Shown here piece after piece: positions 1-9,503 of a DNA stretch of 30,000 nt; the first letter of the stretch is position 1; each line of letters starts with the position of its first letter. The stretch covers positions 13,159,864 through 13,189,863 of the forward strand of contig CM022674.1 in NCBI GenBank assembly GCA_012295275.1, given 5' to 3'. Source of the DNA: Chrysomallon squamiferum. Its lineage: Eukaryota > Mollusca > Gastropoda > Neomphalida > Peltospiridae. The notes beneath the pieces are model-generated. The model was not told the origin of the DNA. It saw only the letters and a list, made by a program, of their open reading frames with translations, and ran no database searches. The translations under genes were made by a program, and so were the position numbers.

Positions 1-50
1 AAAAGCCACATGAATATTACATGTTTCAGCTTTTCCAACAGCGAGGAGCA

Positions 51-96
51 TTTTTTTTTTTTCTTCTTCTTCTTCTTCTTCTTCTTCTTCTTTTCT
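51..96. repeat. T-run plus (CTT)n microsatellite
   Basis: A 12-base T run passes directly into about ten CTT triplets and a short impure end. It is a plain simple-sequence tract with no sign of function. Confidence 0.95.
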
Positions 97-507
97 TGTC
101 GTCTGCAATTCGGTCTTTTGTGCGATGATGGGAAGCAGTAGGGAAAAGCTGCAATAAATAAGGTTCTTTTTCCTCCCTTTATTCGCGGTCTATTCACTTC
201 ATGCATTTTCAACTGAGACGTAAACCTTTCTTCTGATCGCTTTCAAACCGCAGCCCCCACCAGTAAATAGCCGAATTACAACTACACAAACAAGAGACGA
301 ACGGAATATACATCGGCGTTGTCGACGATGTATGCTCCGCGGCAGACAAAGAAGGGAGAAGAATAATTCTCCACGTAACTGGACGATTAATATGCGAGGA
401 AATGACTGGCCCAGCACTCGGATCGCAGAAAGCTTTTTAAGGCGAGAAATATCGGAGATTTATTCAATCGGCATCTTGTAATTCGACGGCAATAAAAAGG
501 ACAAGGG

Positions 508-512
<5 letters not shown>
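97..512. other. Unique sequence, no gene recognised
   Basis: This is one of the less AT-rich stretches, with scattered CpG. It contains a perfect 8-bp inverted repeat, ATACATCG (308-315) and CGATGTAT (326-333), with a 10-base spacer. Minus-strand open frames of 72-82 codons cross it, but they resemble no family I know, and the longer one runs through the neighbouring T run as poly-Lys. I call no gene. Confidence 0.6.

Positions 513-552
<40 letters not shown>
513..552. repeat. Poly-T tract (40 bases)
   Basis: An uninterrupted run of 40 T. On the minus strand this is poly-A, so it could be the tail of an old retroposed copy, but nothing next to it is recognisable as a retrotransposon body. Confidence 0.95.
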
Positions 553-555
<3 letters not shown>

Positions 556-1193
556 GATAGAAATATTTCCATATTGTGTGAGCGGTTTGAAACAGAATTG
601 GGATACTTGAATGGATTGTGAAATAATGACAGCATTCGGAGAAAGAAAATTAAATTATCAATACTTCTTGTAGGAAAAGGAATGGCAATTGTGAAAAGAA
701 AAAGAGAATTGTGAATAAAAAAAAAATTGTAGAATGTAAAATAATCGATACATTAAAAGATTATCATTTTTTTTTCTTCTAATTTGGATTTTTATTATTA
801 TTATTTTGGTTGGAGATTAATACCAGATTACAAGAGAGAAAGAGAGAAAGAAAAAGAATGGCTGAACAAAACAGCGATAGAAAGAGAAAGAAAGAAAATA
901 AAGGGAGAGATTGATTCACAGATTAATGAAGTTATTAGATAATGTTAAAATATAAAGAAATACATATTAAAATGCTGACAGCTTAACTTTTAAAGCTATA
1001 CATTTTTTTTTTTTTTTTTTTACTATGCCTAATAAATGTTTCCAAAACATGCACATGCATGCATTTATTTTAATTATGTTTCGTGTCCTACTTGAATAAA
1101 CTCCGAATACTTTTTGCACTGAATTATTAATAACAACAAAAAAAAAAACATATAATTTCGAGTATTGAATTATTTAAAAACATTTGAACATGC
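553..1193. other. AT-rich non-coding DNA
   Basis: Low-complexity AT-rich sequence with a purine-rich GAAA/GAGAAA stretch at about 832-905 and a T run near 1003-1021. I see no gene or conserved element. Confidence 0.7.
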
Positions 1194-1325
1194 AGTGACA
1201 GATCAGGAAAAATGTGATTCTACTGTGGTGGGTTTGACAATACAACTGAAAAATGTTTTAAAGAAAAAAAAGACTTGATTAAAAATCAGGACATGAAAGC
1301 CAAGGATCTTCAGCAACCACTGTGA
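1194..1325 (+). pseudogene. Possible remnant of a CCHC zinc-knuckle (Gag-like) coding segment
   Basis: In the frame starting at 1194, codons 1218-1229 read FYCG and a second Cys lies at 1254-1256, followed by a basic stretch (FKEKKDL) and a stop at 1323-1325. The spacing fits C-x2-C-x4-H-x4-C, the zinc knuckle of retroelement Gag proteins. The codon where the first Cys should be (1215-1217) is TGA, and the expected His position (1239-1241) encodes Asn. The frame is also closed by a TGA at 1185-1187, so at most a few dozen codons survive. The match is short and half the metal ligands are missing. It could be chance, and I cannot assign an element family. A 27-bp minisatellite begins immediately downstream in a different frame. 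Confidence 0.2.
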
Positions 1326-1329
1326 CAGT

Positions 1330-1566
1330 GGATCTGTTACATGCTGAGATTTTCCACATGGATCCATGGTGCTTAAATTTCTGCATGGATCTATGAAAAT
1401 TGGATTTCTGCATGGATCCACAACAATTGGATTTGCATCCATGACAACTGCATTTCCCCATGGATCCATGATGGTTGGATGTCTGCATGGATCAGTGACA
1501 ATTGCATGTGTACATGGATCCATGACAGTTGGATTTTCTTGTACAACAATGGCAGCTGGATTTCCC
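1330..1566. repeat. 27-bp minisatellite, about 9 copies
   Basis: Diverged tandem units recur around CATGGATCCATG and TTGGATTT, with clear unit starts at 1357, 1384, 1411, 1438, 1459, 1486, 1513 and 1540. All clear units are 27 bp except the one at 1438, which is 21 bp, so every length is a multiple of three. The plus strand stays open from 1366 to 1599 and reads as a nonapeptide repeat of the type HGSMxxxGF. The minus strand is also open, as a DPCxxxxxM-type repeat. There is no other evidence that it is translated, so I annotate it as a minisatellite. Confidence 0.85.
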
Positions 1567-1816
1567 TGTAATAAGCACAGACAGAGAGAAAATACCTAAA
1601 GACACTGTTTATCCAGTGTGTTTAAAGATAGCAGATTTTTATTGCAGTGATTAAGTGTATTTATATTTACTTAAAACAGTTTTGCCTCTGTTTCTGCAGT
1701 TTGCACATGAAGCTGCACAGATAACATCTGTTGGTGAAAAGACAAAATATTTGTGTTGTAATACCCTCTCTGTATTGTCAGATCAAGTTTAAATTTTCAT
1801 ATTGTCAGAACTGGTC
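1567..1816. other. Unique AT-rich spacer
   Basis: Sequence between two tandem arrays. The end (about 1775-1816) contains CAGATCAAGTTTA, which also occurs near 2097, so it may be a worn upstream part of the 178-bp repeat that follows. Confidence 0.5.
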
Positions 1817-2172
1817 TGCTTTTTGTATCAGTCAGTGATTCTTTCTTTCTAGGTTTATCTTCTAACAACACTTGCGTGTTTCTGAATAATGTACATCTTA
1901 GAACTTACAGATAAAAGTCACTGATGTTATCTGCTTCGGTTCTTTGTTAAACGAATATTCTTTATACCAATAATTCATTATAAAATAAAATTTTTGCTTT
2001 TTGTATCAGTCTGTGATTTTTATTTCAGCTTCTGTTCATTTTTAATCTTCCGAGAACACCTGTGTTTTTCTGAATACAGCAAATTCTTGAATTAACAGAT
2101 CAAGTTTAGATAATGTTGTCTACTTTTATTGTCTGTTAAGCGGAGGTTTCACTGTATTTTGTCGTTCGCTGT
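1817..2172. repeat. Decayed 178-bp tandem duplication
   Basis: Two diverged copies begin with TGCTTTTTGTATCAGTC (1817) and TGCTTTTTGTATCAGTC (1995). Both continue through similar blocks in the same order: GTGATT, then ACACTTGCGTGTTTCTGAATA versus ACACCTGTGTTTTTCTGAATA (shown only as anchors), then an ACAGAT block, then CTTTGTTAAACG versus GTCTGTTAAGCG. The period is 178 bp. It looks like a remnant of an old tandem array. Confidence 0.75.
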
Positions 2173-2269
2173 AAACAGCTTATTTTGTTGGCTGTAAAAA
2201 TTTATAGCCTAATTTGCAAGAATAAAAAAGATTTGATTTACGATTAGGTATCAAAATATTTTACACTGA

Positions 2270-2715
2270 ATAAACCAGTTTTATTTCATTTATACATAGT
2301 CCATTTTATTTATGCCGTGAGTATCTCATTTTATTTTATTCACTCTCAGAATATTGATCCGTTTCAGTTACAAAATTAAATTTTCAGTTCTGTTTTAGAT
2401 TTTGTTCAGATTTTGTTCAGATTTTGTTTATTCTTCGGAAACCAGTATATTTTATTTTGTACTTTGTGTACCAGTATATTTTTTTACTCTTTGAAAACCA
2501 GTATATTTTATTTACTATTCGAAAACCAGTATATTTTTTTACTTTTCAAAAACCAGTATATTTTATTTGTATTTAGTGTAGCAGTTCATGTTTATTTATG
2601 TTCAAAATACCGGTCTATTTTATTTATATTCAGAGTACTGGTCTATTTTATACTTGGTACCAGTCTTTATTTTCAGAACACGTCTGTTTTTCTTCTTGGT
2701 AAACCAGTGGAATCA
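2270..2715. repeat. 28-bp minisatellite around ACCAGTATATTTT
   Basis: Unit starts at ACCAG or a close variant fall at 2441, 2470, 2497, 2525, 2552, 2580, 2609, 2637, 2659, about 2679 and 2703. Spacing is mostly 27-29 bp, shrinking to 20-24 bp at the 3' end. A weaker copy near 2274 suggests older units upstream. The plus-strand open frame across it is just the repeat translated. Confidence 0.85.
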
Positions 2716-3565
2716 GATTTGTACAGTTCAACTCTGCATTTGTTTTCAAAACAAACAACACAACAGCTGCACAGGCAAAGCTGAAAAGCTGGAATTGAAT
2801 TGGTTTCTGCGATAACGTTCAAACGATTTCCCCTCTTTAAGAGTTTTATCGTTGCTTTTGCAAGAGAAAACAGCTCTCGGTTTTCACCTTTTTTTTCTTT
2901 AAAGGAAAGAAAGAAAAACAAAGTTTTATGAAAAGACAAGTTGAGGATTAACTGCAATAATTAAAAAAAAAAAAAGTGTTGAAAAGAATAAATTAAAGTA
3001 AAGAAAAGATGAAAGAAAAACAGCAACTGAAAATAAACATGTCCATGCTTCATCTTTAACCTTTTACCAGTTAATTATAAATTTAAAAAAATATATATAT
3101 ATATATATATATATATAAAGAAAATAAAAATTAAAAAAAATGTTTATAAATATTGGTGGCACAGGAATTTGGCAGCTGTGAAGTTTTTCTTATTTATATT
3201 TATTTATATTTTTTTTTTTTTTTTATTTTTTTTAAAATAAGGAAAATGTTTCACCTTAAATCTTTGAGCAGACAGTTTTTCAGTGTTTACAGTGACAGGC
3301 TTCAGTATCTGTCTTTATTAGCAGACTCTTCAGGTTAATTTCCGTTCAAACTAGTACTCCATCATGGGTTTATCAAAATGTTACGTTTTTTCCTATCTGT
3401 GAGAAGGTACAAATAAAATATAATTTGTTGCTATTTGAAATGGCATAGACAGTTGTTTGCTAACAGTGGATTTTCCTTTGTTGTATCTGTTTGGTCGTTT
3501 CTAAGTGTACAAAGCCATTCAACTGTAGATTAAAAATATATTGTTGAATTAAACATGATTTCTTT
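2716..3565. other. AT-rich non-coding DNA with an (AT)n tract
   Basis: Holds an (AT)n tract at about 3090-3117 and several A or T runs. No gene or element is recognised. Confidence 0.7.
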
Positions 3566-3697
3566 TCATCATCATCACTGTCATCATCATAAATATCATC
3601 ATCATTATTGTCATCACTACTACCATCACACTCAGTAGTAACATTACCCTCATCATCATAATCATTATCATATCATCATCATCATCATCATCATTAT
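3566..3697. repeat. Imperfect (CAT)n microsatellite
   Basis: Clusters of CAT/ATC triplets separated by short impure segments, ending in a purer run at about 3672-3693. Confidence 0.85.
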
Positions 3698-4199
3698 TCA
3701 GTTTTTCTTATTCATAATTTCTGAATTTTTCTATCCTGTTTTAAAACGTAGCTTTCGGAAACCTTGCATTGTTACAGCTAACACGTATGAGAAAACCCAT
3801 CTATAATTTATAGCAAAAAAAGCAAAAAAATGAAAAATTAATTACATCAATGGAATTCTGAGTTTTCTAAAGGTTCAGAATGGATCTAGTTTCCATGTTG
3901 AAAAGATGAATGGAAACAATTAGCAGTTTGGTGTTCCTGTTGTGTTTTTCAACTGAAAACTGTTTTATTTTTATCAGCATACTGACACGTGTACCCTAAC
4001 AGTGACCCCGCCCTCCTTCTGGGTTACCCCCTCCTCCCTGCAGTATATTGTTAAAACTTAATTGACACTATCCCAGCCTCTCTCTGGTTTTACATACTTT
4101 ATGTGTGACGTCTGTGAATATAAATTGCATTATAATATGATTCATTCTTTAACGAATTAATTTGCAGCCAATTTATCCAGCATAAAATATTAATTAAAT

Positions 4200-4203
<4 letters not shown>
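3698..4203. other. Unique AT-rich DNA with a short C-rich patch
   Basis: Mostly AT-rich. At 4004-4040 a C-rich patch holds four runs of three to five C, but one loop is too long for a typical i-motif or G-quadruplex. No gene is seen. Confidence 0.6.

Positions 4204-4237
<34 letters not shown>
4204..4237. repeat. Poly-A tract (34 bases)
   Basis: An uninterrupted run of 34 A. No retrotransposon body can be recognised upstream. Confidence 0.95.
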
Positions 4238-4239
<2 letters not shown>

Positions 4240-4966
4240 TATTAAATTTAAAAGATTAATGACAATAAAAGAAGCCAATATGACTTTTTTTAAAAAGATT
4301 TTTTTTAAAAAACCTTCTTTTGAGGATGTATGTTTCTTTAAAAGTTGTTTTTTTTTTTCTCTAATATTTCTCTTCTTTTCTTTCTTCTCTAATTAAACGT
4401 ATTTATCAGTCAATTGGAACAGTTGTAAAGGTAAAAATCTCTTAATTGGAAACAAATGGTACATTTCGCCAGACACATAACTTATCAATTGCCGTGGCAC
4501 AGACAGAGTGCAGGGTTAAAAACAAAAAAAAAAAAAAAAAACAAGCCTTGGATCGTAAAGAAAGGTTAAAAACGACTGGCAACATCGTTTTAACAAGAAA
4601 TCCCGATAACAGACTTAATCTCGACTCAAATTAACGTGATGTATGTACACAGCGATAAAGATAGCTTGTCACAGGGGTGTTCATTACAATCAGACCGTAC
4701 ATCCTCTGCAGTGACACTGCAGCTCTGCCTCGACTACCACAACAGCGCTGTCTGCAGCGACTGACTTTGGTTAATCAGTGGAGCTGCAGGGGATTGTGGG
4801 AGCTGCAGGGAATTGTGGGATATATCTGGTTTTATGGTCGTTCAGAACTGATGTGTTGCGACTTGGTGGATTCCTGACCCGGAATAAAACTGTTATCATC
4901 CACTTGTATGTTGTTATTAGTTACTGTCATGTGTGTATTAATCTTATTTATTTGTTTGTCTGTAAC
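4238..4966. other. Non-coding DNA with a slightly GC-richer island at 4650-4870
   Basis: The first part is AT-rich with an A run near 4524-4541. From 4650 to 4870 GC rises and several CTGCAG and AGCTGCAG words appear. Two short plus-strand open frames cross the island but match nothing I know. Confidence 0.5.
4782..4819. repeat. 19-bp direct repeat with ATTGTGGG ends
   Basis: Two adjacent 19-bp copies (4782-4800 and 4801-4819) differ at one base. Each starts with AGCTGCAGGG and ends with ATTGTGGG. The reverse complement CCCACAAT resembles the core of the vertebrate ZNF143/Staf site, but the full consensus is not present. Confidence 0.7.
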
Positions 4967-5033
4967 TGTTTATTTATTTATTTATTTATTTATATATTAT
5001 TAATACTATTATTATTATTATTACTTTTATTAC

Positions 5034-5124
<91 letters not shown>

Positions 5125-5163
5125 TAATTAATCAATTTATTAATTTATTTATTTTATTATTAT
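4967..5163. repeat. (TTTA)n and (ATT)n microsatellite
   Basis: A TTTA tract (to about 4993) is followed by a nearly pure ATT run of about 100 bp ending near 5122, then impure TAAT/TTTA sequence. The poly-Leu open frame here is an artefact of this tract. Confidence 0.95.
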
Positions 5164-5350
5164 TATTAACTCTTGAATAAGTAAGGTCATTTAGGGTTGG
5201 ATTGGGAAATTAGATTTAAAATTTTGTTACAAGTAATTGAAATGTAATTATGTTAGGTGATAATAAAAATAACAGATTTTGTTAGAGAGAAAATAAAAAT
5301 AAAATTGTAAAAATTAGATAACCTCATATACACAAGCAGGAACATTCAAC

Positions 5351-5353
<3 letters not shown>

Positions 5354-5430
<77 letters not shown>
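5354..5430. repeat. (CA)n microsatellite, about 38 units
   Basis: A pure CA tract of 77 bp. Its length suggests it is likely polymorphic. Confidence 0.97.
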
Positions 5431-5432
<2 letters not shown>

Positions 5433-7296
5433 CAAAACAACCAGAACACATACACAAATGACTGTAAAACAATCTTTAAACCAAAATATGGAAAAGCATC
5501 ACCGGTGCTGTTTACCATTATCAAAGGATTACTTAAATTTCAGATTTTTACGATCAGCAAATTGTTTTTCTTCTTCTTCTCCTTCTACATTTCAGCTTTA
5601 CTGCTGAACTCACATTAATGTAAAGAGATTATTAATACAACTCACCAATCTACTCAACGCAACTATCGGTTGTTTAAAGGCAGATTAGTTTTATAGCAAA
5701 TAGTTTTTTGATTGTCTGATTTTCACTAGACTGGTCTGCTGGTGTAAGTTCAAAGTAAATGTCAGTTAATAGCAGTTTGGGCAGCGATCAACGAAGGATC
5801 AGTATAGGATTTTGTCCCTCGAGACTGTTTTCCAGAAAGCTGATATTGATGATGTTTTAAAACTGATATGCAACGTAGAATGGGTTTTTGTTGGAAATGT
5901 CAACACAGGAGCATAAAAAAAAAAAAAAAACTGTTAAAAATTTAAAAAAAAAGAAGAAAAAAAAAAAGAAGGAAATTGTTTTTATCAAGATTTTATTAAA
6001 AGAAAATGTTAAAAAAATAAAATAATTGAAAAATGTAATATGAAATTAAATTTAAATTACTGTTAAATAAATTAACTGAAGTGAAATAAATGGAAGCAAA
6101 ATGAAAATATAATAAAAAGTTTTTAGTTAAATTAATAAAATAATAAACAAAACCACCCCTTCCAAAAAAAAAAAAGAAAAGAAAAGAAAAAGAAATCCAA
6201 CAAAAAACAAGAACAGAATTAAATGATCATAAAAACAGCTTTTAAATTATTTTCATACAACAAAAGAAAAAATAATTACATGTAAAACTATAAAAAAAAA
6301 TCAAATAAATTTTTTTACTTGATAAACAAATTACTTTCTGTTTCAAAGAATTCAATCAATTTCCTTGAAATTTTAGAAGACAACAACAAAAAAAAAATCA
6401 TTACTATTCTTTAATCGTACATTTTTGATGGTTTTTTTTATGTTAACTTGTATGTATTGGTTTATGAGGGTGCACATCTCAAAAAAAAAAAAAAAGAATT
6501 AGAATTGTCTTTATGAATGTGATCTAAGTCTCATGGTCTTTCACAGATTCCAGGGTTTGGAATTTGGTTCTAATCTGAAATCATAATTCTACATAATTGA
6601 TGAGTTATGCTTGATACCATCTGTAACAGTTTCATTCTGTTTTTTTTTTAATTTTTTTTCATCATGTTTCTGTACAATGGAATTTTTTTTTTTACCAGAA
6701 ATTTTAAAGTATTTGTTGTTGGAAAATGTGTTGATTTTTCATAAATTAAAATGTTTAAACTCTTTTTATAAAAATATATGTCTGTCTGTTAAATATTTTA
6801 TATTTTAAAATGTCTTAAGATCTTTTTCTTGTGATGTATGTCTGTAATTTTTAGAATTTGAGTAATGTTGAAGCATGTTTGTTGTGGACACAATTTGAAC
6901 ATTTACAGATAACTGTCAAACACAAATTTCTTAATGATTAAATAAAAAAAGGAGAGAAAGTGAATAACAACACAACAAAATTTAAAATAAAATCAATGAC
7001 AGTTTGATACCTCAACAATAAAATAATAATAATGAAAATACAAATAATAATAATAATAAATTAAACGAAATAAAATCAGCTCTATAAAGGTTGATTAATT
7101 GACAGCTGAGAAATAATTGAAACGAAACTAACTAAAAAAAAAAAAAAAAAACATCAACAATGTGAAGATATCTGTAAATTATATCTCCTGTCATAACATG
7201 CACCATGAACAAATCGATTCACCAAAATAACGTTCGGATCCATTTTCATTTTTATGTCGAAAAAATCACATTTCATTTTATGATTACAACTTGAAG

Positions 7297-7297
<1 letters not shown>
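5431..7297. other. AT-rich, A-rich non-coding DNA
   Basis: Nearly 1.9 kb without a gene. The stretch 5910-6310 is very A-rich, with several poly-A interruptions, and further A runs lie near 6481, 6945 and 7134. T runs occur near 6641-6693. Short open frames are low-complexity Phe/Leu/Lys strings. A B-box-like GGTTCTAATCT at 6566-6576 lacks a matching A box. Confidence 0.7.

Positions 7298-7329
<32 letters not shown>
7298..7329. repeat. (GT)n microsatellite
   Basis: A pure 32-bp GT tract. Confidence 0.95.
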
Positions 7330-7330
<1 letters not shown>

Positions 7331-7364
7331 TGATTATACAGACTGAGTCCAGAGGGCAAATCAG

Positions 7365-7435
7365 TCCAGCCCTGTACTTGAACCCACTCTCCTCTTCATT
7401 AACCTGGCATCTCTGTGCAAGAGACCAAACTCAGG
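7365..7435 (-). mobile_element. Weak second tRNA-derived (SINE-head-like) segment
   Basis: On the minus strand GGTTCAAGTAC (7384-7374) fits the RNA polymerase III B box GGTTCRANNCC at all but one position. An A-box-like TGGTCTCTTGC (7427-7417) lies upstream with 32 bases between, the spacing expected inside a tRNA. The A box is poor and the arms do not fold convincingly. It lies 250-300 bp from a better tRNA-like segment on the same strand. Confidence 0.3.
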
Positions 7436-7439
7436 CTTT

Positions 7440-7496
7440 TAATAAACTCCGTCTGCTGCCTCTGCTGCTGCTGTGGTTGTTGCTGCAGGCAAGTAA
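7440..7496. repeat. Short CTG-rich tract
   Basis: Impure CTG/TTG triplets (CTGCTGCCTCTGCTGCTGCT and following). No function is evident. Confidence 0.6.
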
Positions 7497-7659
7497 GGAA
7501 TGACGTAGTAGTGGCTGTAACTTTTTTTTTTTGTTGTTGAGCAACAAATTGGAGCAACTCAGTGTTGAAATTACTGTCACGTTTTTGGCACAATTTTTAA
7601 AAAATAATCTGAAATATTTTTATGTGACATATTTTGCAATAATCAACGAGGAAATAACA

Positions 7660-7742
7660 CAAAGGAGACAATAAGGAGAATGGAACCTGGTACCTGTTAC
7701 ATCTGAGACTGGCAGTCTAACCACAGAGCTACAGCTGCTGTG
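7660..7742 (-). mobile_element. tRNA-derived SINE-like element (5' head)
   Basis: Read on the minus strand, this segment looks like a tRNA gene with substitutions. The A box TAGCTCTGTGG (7731-7721) differs at one position from TAGCTCAGTGG. The B box GGTTCCATTCT (7687-7677) differs at two from GGTTCGATTCC. The 33-base spacing is right for a tRNA, and a D-arm-like GTGGTTAGAC follows the A box. The anticodon region is not a clean stem, so it is unlikely to be a working tRNA. A decayed SINE head is the simplest reading. The body downstream (lower coordinates, to about 7610) is AT-rich and I cannot fix its end or any target-site duplication. Confidence 0.55.
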
Positions 7743-7895
7743 AATACATGTGATTGCTGAGATTCCGTGTGTCTGTGTGTCTGTGTGTGTCAAACTGAGA
7801 CGTGTTGTGTGGAAGATACTGTCTGCTATAAAACTGATAACCACATAGCTAGTATCAGAAAGCTTCCTGTCAACGTCTCCTGGGTTGAGAGTAAG

Positions 7896-7970
7896 TCTAC
7901 ATTAACTGAACATTACACTATCTACATTAACTGAACATTACACTATCTACATTAACTGAACATTACACTA
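7896..7970. repeat. Three perfect 25-bp tandem copies
   Basis: Units at 7896-7920, 7921-7945 and 7946-7970, each beginning TCTACATTAACTG, are identical. The absence of divergence points to recent tandem duplication, in contrast to the decayed arrays elsewhere in the window. Confidence 0.97.
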
Positions 7971-8445
7971 TCTCACAACAAGTAAATAAAACCCAGCCAC
8001 TTAATCTTCTTACATTTTACAAATTATTCTCCTCATGCTGACTGACACTTCAGATCAGTTCCTGATTTTTTATTTTTTTTTTATAATTTATTTTATTACT
8101 GTTTGCTAAAAAAAGGAAAAATAAAATTATATATATATTTAAATAAAATAAAAATATCAAGACGCATTTTTCATTTTATTTTTATTTTTTAAATTTTAGT
8201 TTGTTACCTGATTGCAAAAAAAAAAAAAAAAAAGGTCTCAAGATCCATTCTGTCAATGTGTTGTCCCTTCATCCATCTTTATATCCTTCAGTGTGTGTGT
8301 CTGTCCATCATTGAAACAATCCGTTGATATGTTCATCAGTCTGGTGTTGTGATTATCAGATACCTGAATTCATATATTTATTTTTGAGTTACAATATATT
8401 TATTATTAAGATTATTATCATGTTATTGTTTTTATTACTGTTATG
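7971..8445. other. AT-rich non-coding DNA
   Basis: Contains T and A runs (an A run at about 8216-8233), a short ATATAT stretch and no recognisable gene. Confidence 0.7.
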
Positions 8446-8448
8446 TTG

Positions 8449-8495
<47 letters not shown>

Positions 8496-8535
8496 GTTAT
8501 TAGTATTTATACTGCTACTGCTACTGCTACTGCTA
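8446..8535. repeat. (TTA)n followed by (ACTGCT)n microsatellite
   Basis: A nearly pure ATT run at about 8452-8495 is followed, after a short impure stretch, by four ACTGCT hexamers at 8511-8534. The poly-Leu frame across it is an artefact. Confidence 0.93.
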
Positions 8536-8586
8536 AGATTACTGTTTCATTTTATAATTATTATTACGAAAAATTATTTTCTTCAG

Positions 8587-8592
8587 TTTATT
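8587..8592 (-). other. Candidate polyadenylation signal AATAAA
   Basis: A minus-strand AATAAA lies about 80 bases past the stop codon of the minus-strand open frame at 8672-8891. In DNA this AT-rich the hexamer occurs often by chance, so it is only weak support for that frame being a 3'-terminal exon. Confidence 0.25.
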
Positions 8593-8671
8593 TCTCACAT
8601 CAATCAGTTTTCTCTCCGACACAAGAAAATTAACGTCTCAAATTAAAACTATCCATCTTAGTGGACATCTG

Positions 8672-8891
8672 TTACTCTTCAACTGGACGATGGTCATAAT
8701 GGTCAGAAATTTCATTCCACTCACAAATTTGGCCTCGGAGAATGACCACCAGAGAGTGTTTACACTGAGTCCTCCAGACTTTCTGCTCACCTCGAATATC
8801 AAATACACTTATTTTTACAATTTCATCATTCATCAATTTTTCTTCTGCCAGTGCATTCAGTGTTTGTTCTGCTGCGATGGCTGAGTCAATA
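8672..8891 (-). CDS. Possible 3'-terminal exon, product unknown
   Basis: I do not recognise the product. On the minus strand a frame stays open upstream of a TAA at 8674-8672 and reads like ordinary globular protein, not low complexity. Examples are LNALAEEKLMNDEIVKISVF in the first half and the C-terminal CEWNEISDHYDHRPVEE. A good acceptor candidate (a pyrimidine-rich stretch ending CATCACCAG) lies just before 8891, which would give an exon of 220 bases entered after the second base of a codon. The frame also stays open upstream to about 8957. AATAAA follows the stop by about 80 bases. Against this, open frames of 75-95 codons are expected by chance in 30 kb, I find no upstream exon, and no family motif or catalytic pattern is visible. 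A pseudogene fragment or a chance frame are real alternatives. Confidence 0.28.
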
Positions 8892-8904
8892 CTGGTGATG
8901 AGAC

Positions 8905-9503
8905 GAAGAAAATGAATTTTATTTGGTGGACAAAAGCAGTCGCTTACACTCAGACAAACACATCAAAGAAAAGTGTGCGTGGTTTTTTCTTTTCTTTTCT
9001 TAGACTCACCATTGCCTTCATGATGAATGGCTGGGTAGAAATCTTATATTTACTTGTTTTATTCTTTGTAAATATGTTACAGAGAGGGACAAAAAAGGAA
9101 CGTTTATCATACATTTTTTTTAAATTTATAATTTTTTTTTAATGGTAATAGTCATTCTTTTTTGCTTCTCATTCAGTACTACGAACTTTTTTTTTTTTTG
9201 TGTGTGTGTTCTTTATACTGATATCTATTCTATTCTAGTGTATTGTACATGAGAAACAATTTTTTATTTTTTTATTTTTTTTTTTTTTTAAAATTATATA
9301 GCAATATCTATTCTACTGTTTTGTGCCCCTATTGGAAATGTGACAGTCAAGAAAATTTGTCTGTCTGTGAAATGGATCTGAGTGTATTGTGTGAGTCAGG
9401 CTGATAAAGACCTTCCACAGGAAAACACACACAAAAAAAACCCCACAGGCCTCTTCAGATAGTGGCAAGATAAGCCAGGACAGGCGAGATTAAGGCTTAA
9501 CAT
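8905..9503. other. Non-coding DNA, AT-rich then mixed
   Basis: T-rich up to about 9290, with several T runs. It is less AT-rich after 9320, where words such as AGATAAGCC and GAGATTAAGGCTTAA lie just ahead of the 109-bp duplication. No gene is recognised. Confidence 0.6.

Noticed and set aside
6520-6580. B-box-like GGTTCTAATCT suggesting another tRNA-derived element
   Set aside because: No acceptable A box at the right distance.
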